From contig SOKG01000271.1 of the NCBI GenBank assembly GCA_004376205.1, positions 1 through 14,716 of the forward strand: DNA of 14,716 nt, in the 5' to 3' direction. The notes below the pieces were generated by a model. The model did not search any database. It was not told the origin of the DNA and was given only the letters and a program-made list of their open reading frames with translations. Positions 13,659 to 14,716 of the stretch are shown in pieces. The DNA is from Dehalococcoidia bacterium. GTDB taxonomy: Bacteria; Chloroflexota; Dehalococcoidia; SZUA-161. The position numbers and the translations under genes were made by a program. The first letter of the stretch is position 1. Every line of letters starts with the position of its first letter.

Positions 13659-14716
13659 TTCTGGAGATGGCTTCCCCACCTTTCCATCCTAGATAGCCCC
13701 TCCTCGAGGCGATCGTCCGGAGTAGTTAAGGAGAGGCGGACGTAGCCCTCTCCATTCTTGCCGTAGCCGCTGCCTGGTGTGACCACTACTGATGTCTCAT
13801 CCAGCAGCTTGGTGCAGAAATCAAGCGAGGTATACCCCTCGGGAATTCTGGCCCAGACGTAGAGGCTGGCCCTCGGGGGCTTTGTCCTCAGCCCTATCTT
13901 AGCGAGAGTTTTAACTACCAGATCACGCCTTCGCTGATAGATAGCGTTATGCTCTGCGATACAATCCTGGTCTCCGAGAAGCGCCTCGATGGCAGCGTAC
14001 TGGATTGCCTGCGGAATACCGGAGTCGAGATTCGACTTCACCCTCGTCAGGGCATCTACTATCCCTTCATTGCCCACCACCATCCCGATCCGCCACCCCG
14101 TCATATTATAGCTCTTGGAGAGGGAGTGAAATTCCACTCCCACCTCTCTTGCGCCAGGCGCCTGGAGAAAACTGGGCGGCCGATAGCCATCGAAGGCGAC
14201 CTCGGTATAAGGGGCATCGTGGCAAACAACCAGGTCGTATCTTCTGGCGAATGCAGCCACCCTCTCGAAGAAATCGAGATCGGCTACCGCTGCTGTGGGA
14301 TTGTTGGGGTAGTTTATCCATAGTAGTCTAGCTCTCTGCGCTACCTCACCAGGGACTTGATCGAGGTCAGGCAAGAAATCCTTTTCCTCAATCAGGGGCA
14401 AGAAGTAGCAGTCGCCGCCGGCGAACATAGTCCCGATGGAGTAGACGGGATAGCCAGGATCGGTGACCAGGGCGAGATCTCCTGGGTCGATGAAGCACAG
14501 GGCAATATGGCCGATACCCTCTTTGGCGCCGATGAGTGGCAGAACTTCTTTATCGGGGTCGAAGGATAATCCAAAACGGCGCTCGTACCACGAGGAGATG
14601 GCTTGCCGCAACTGGGGAAGCCCGTTGGACTCGGGGTAGCGATGATTTGCCGGGTCTTGTGCTGCCTGACACAGGCGCTCGATGATACTGCGTGGGGTGG
14701 GGATATCGGGGTCGCC
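13655..14716 (-). CDS. dapL: LL-diaminopimelate aminotransferase, 5' end beyond the window
   Basis: The open frame continues to the right edge; 353 residues are visible, beginning GDPDIPTP, and about 35 are missing compared with the usual length near 388. It is a fold-type I PLP enzyme: HRYPESNGLPQLRQAI, the NYPNNPTAA motif (usually NNPTGA), HDAPYTEVAFDG, and SLSKSYNMTGWRIG with the PLP-binding Lys (about 201 of the visible part). The pattern matches the bacterial DapL subgroup that converts tetrahydrodipicolinate directly to LL-diaminopimelate for lysine and peptidoglycan synthesis; a related aminotransferase cannot be excluded. The TTG at 14611 is internal and is not the start. The C-terminus (RMERWGSHLQK) looks complete, with the TAG supplied by the repeat. 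hflX and galU follow. Confidence 0.9.
   Translation of the reverse strand, partial: GDPDIPTPRSIIERLCQAAQDPANHRYPESNGLPQLRQAISSWYERRFGLSFDPDKEVLPLIGAKEGIGHIALCFIDPGDLALVTDPGYPVYSIGTMFAGGDCYFLPLIEEKDFLPDLDQVPGEVAQRARLLWINYPNNPTAAVADLDFFERVAAFARRYDLVVCHDAPYTEVAFDGYRPPSFLQAPGAREVGVEFHSLSKSYNMTGWRIGMVVGNEGIVDALTRVKSNLDSGIPQAIQYAAIEALLGDQDCIAEHNAIYQRRRDLVVKTLAKIGLRTKPPRASLYVWARIPEGYTSLDFCTKLLDETSVVVTPGSGYGKNGEGYVRLSLTTPDDRLEEGLSRMERWGSHLQK

Noticed and set aside
14609..14611. TTG as start of the aminotransferase
   Set aside because: The frame stays open to the window edge and the upstream residues match the conserved N-terminal part of the family.
1..14716. CRISPR array, defence island, insertion sequence or prophage
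   Set aside because: No spaced direct repeats, nuclease, transposase, integrase or phage structural genes were seen on either strand.

Overview
The window reads as an ordinary chromosomal segment of an uncultured, probably anaerobic bacterium. My best guess is Chloroflexota, class Dehalococcoidia. This is inference from gene content: a direct-pathway LL-diaminopimelate aminotransferase next to hflX and galU, a small PKD lipoprotein with a Thr-Pro linker, an orphan receiver protein, and frequent GTG/TTG starts behind GGAGG-type ribosome binding sites. No rRNA, tRNA, CRISPR array, transposase or phage gene was found.

The left half (about 380-7200) is read on the + strand. A MarR-type regulator ends at a strong hairpin terminator. 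It is followed by a fumarylacetoacetate-hydrolase-family enzyme and CutA. After a 330-base gap with a good sigma-70 promoter come a DUF362 protein, a D-2-hydroxyacid dehydrogenase homologue and an FGGY sugar kinase; the last two overlap by 11 bases. Next are a small excisionase-like HTH protein and an orphan response regulator with a coiled-coil tail and no output domain. A GC-rich hairpin with a short T run closes this half.

The right half (about 7320-14716) is almost entirely on the - strand. In order of coordinate it holds a PKD lipoprotein with a promoter implying a leaderless mRNA, an RluB/RsuA-type pseudouridine synthase, a DrrB-like ABC-2 permease and its DrrA-like ATPase (one transcription unit with a recognisable promoter), and a small + strand Cys-containing ORF. 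That ORF converges on a DUF5658-like membrane protein. Then come galU, hflX and dapL, transcribed as dapL-hflX-galU; dapL runs off the right edge and lacks about 35 N-terminal residues.

Two things stand out. First, the dehydrogenase homologue lacks two of the three catalytic residues of its family (Arg to Ser, Glu to Trp) while keeping the NAD fold and the His; it is coupled to a sugar kinase resembling autoinducer-2 kinase. Second, a 59-bp REP/BIME-like element made of two covarying 9-bp hairpins sits exactly between dapL and hflX, supplies the dapL stop codon and obscures the hflX start. I do not see a defence system or another clearly new multi-gene machine. The DUF362/degenerate-dehydrogenase/kinase cluster is the best candidate for undescribed chemistry.
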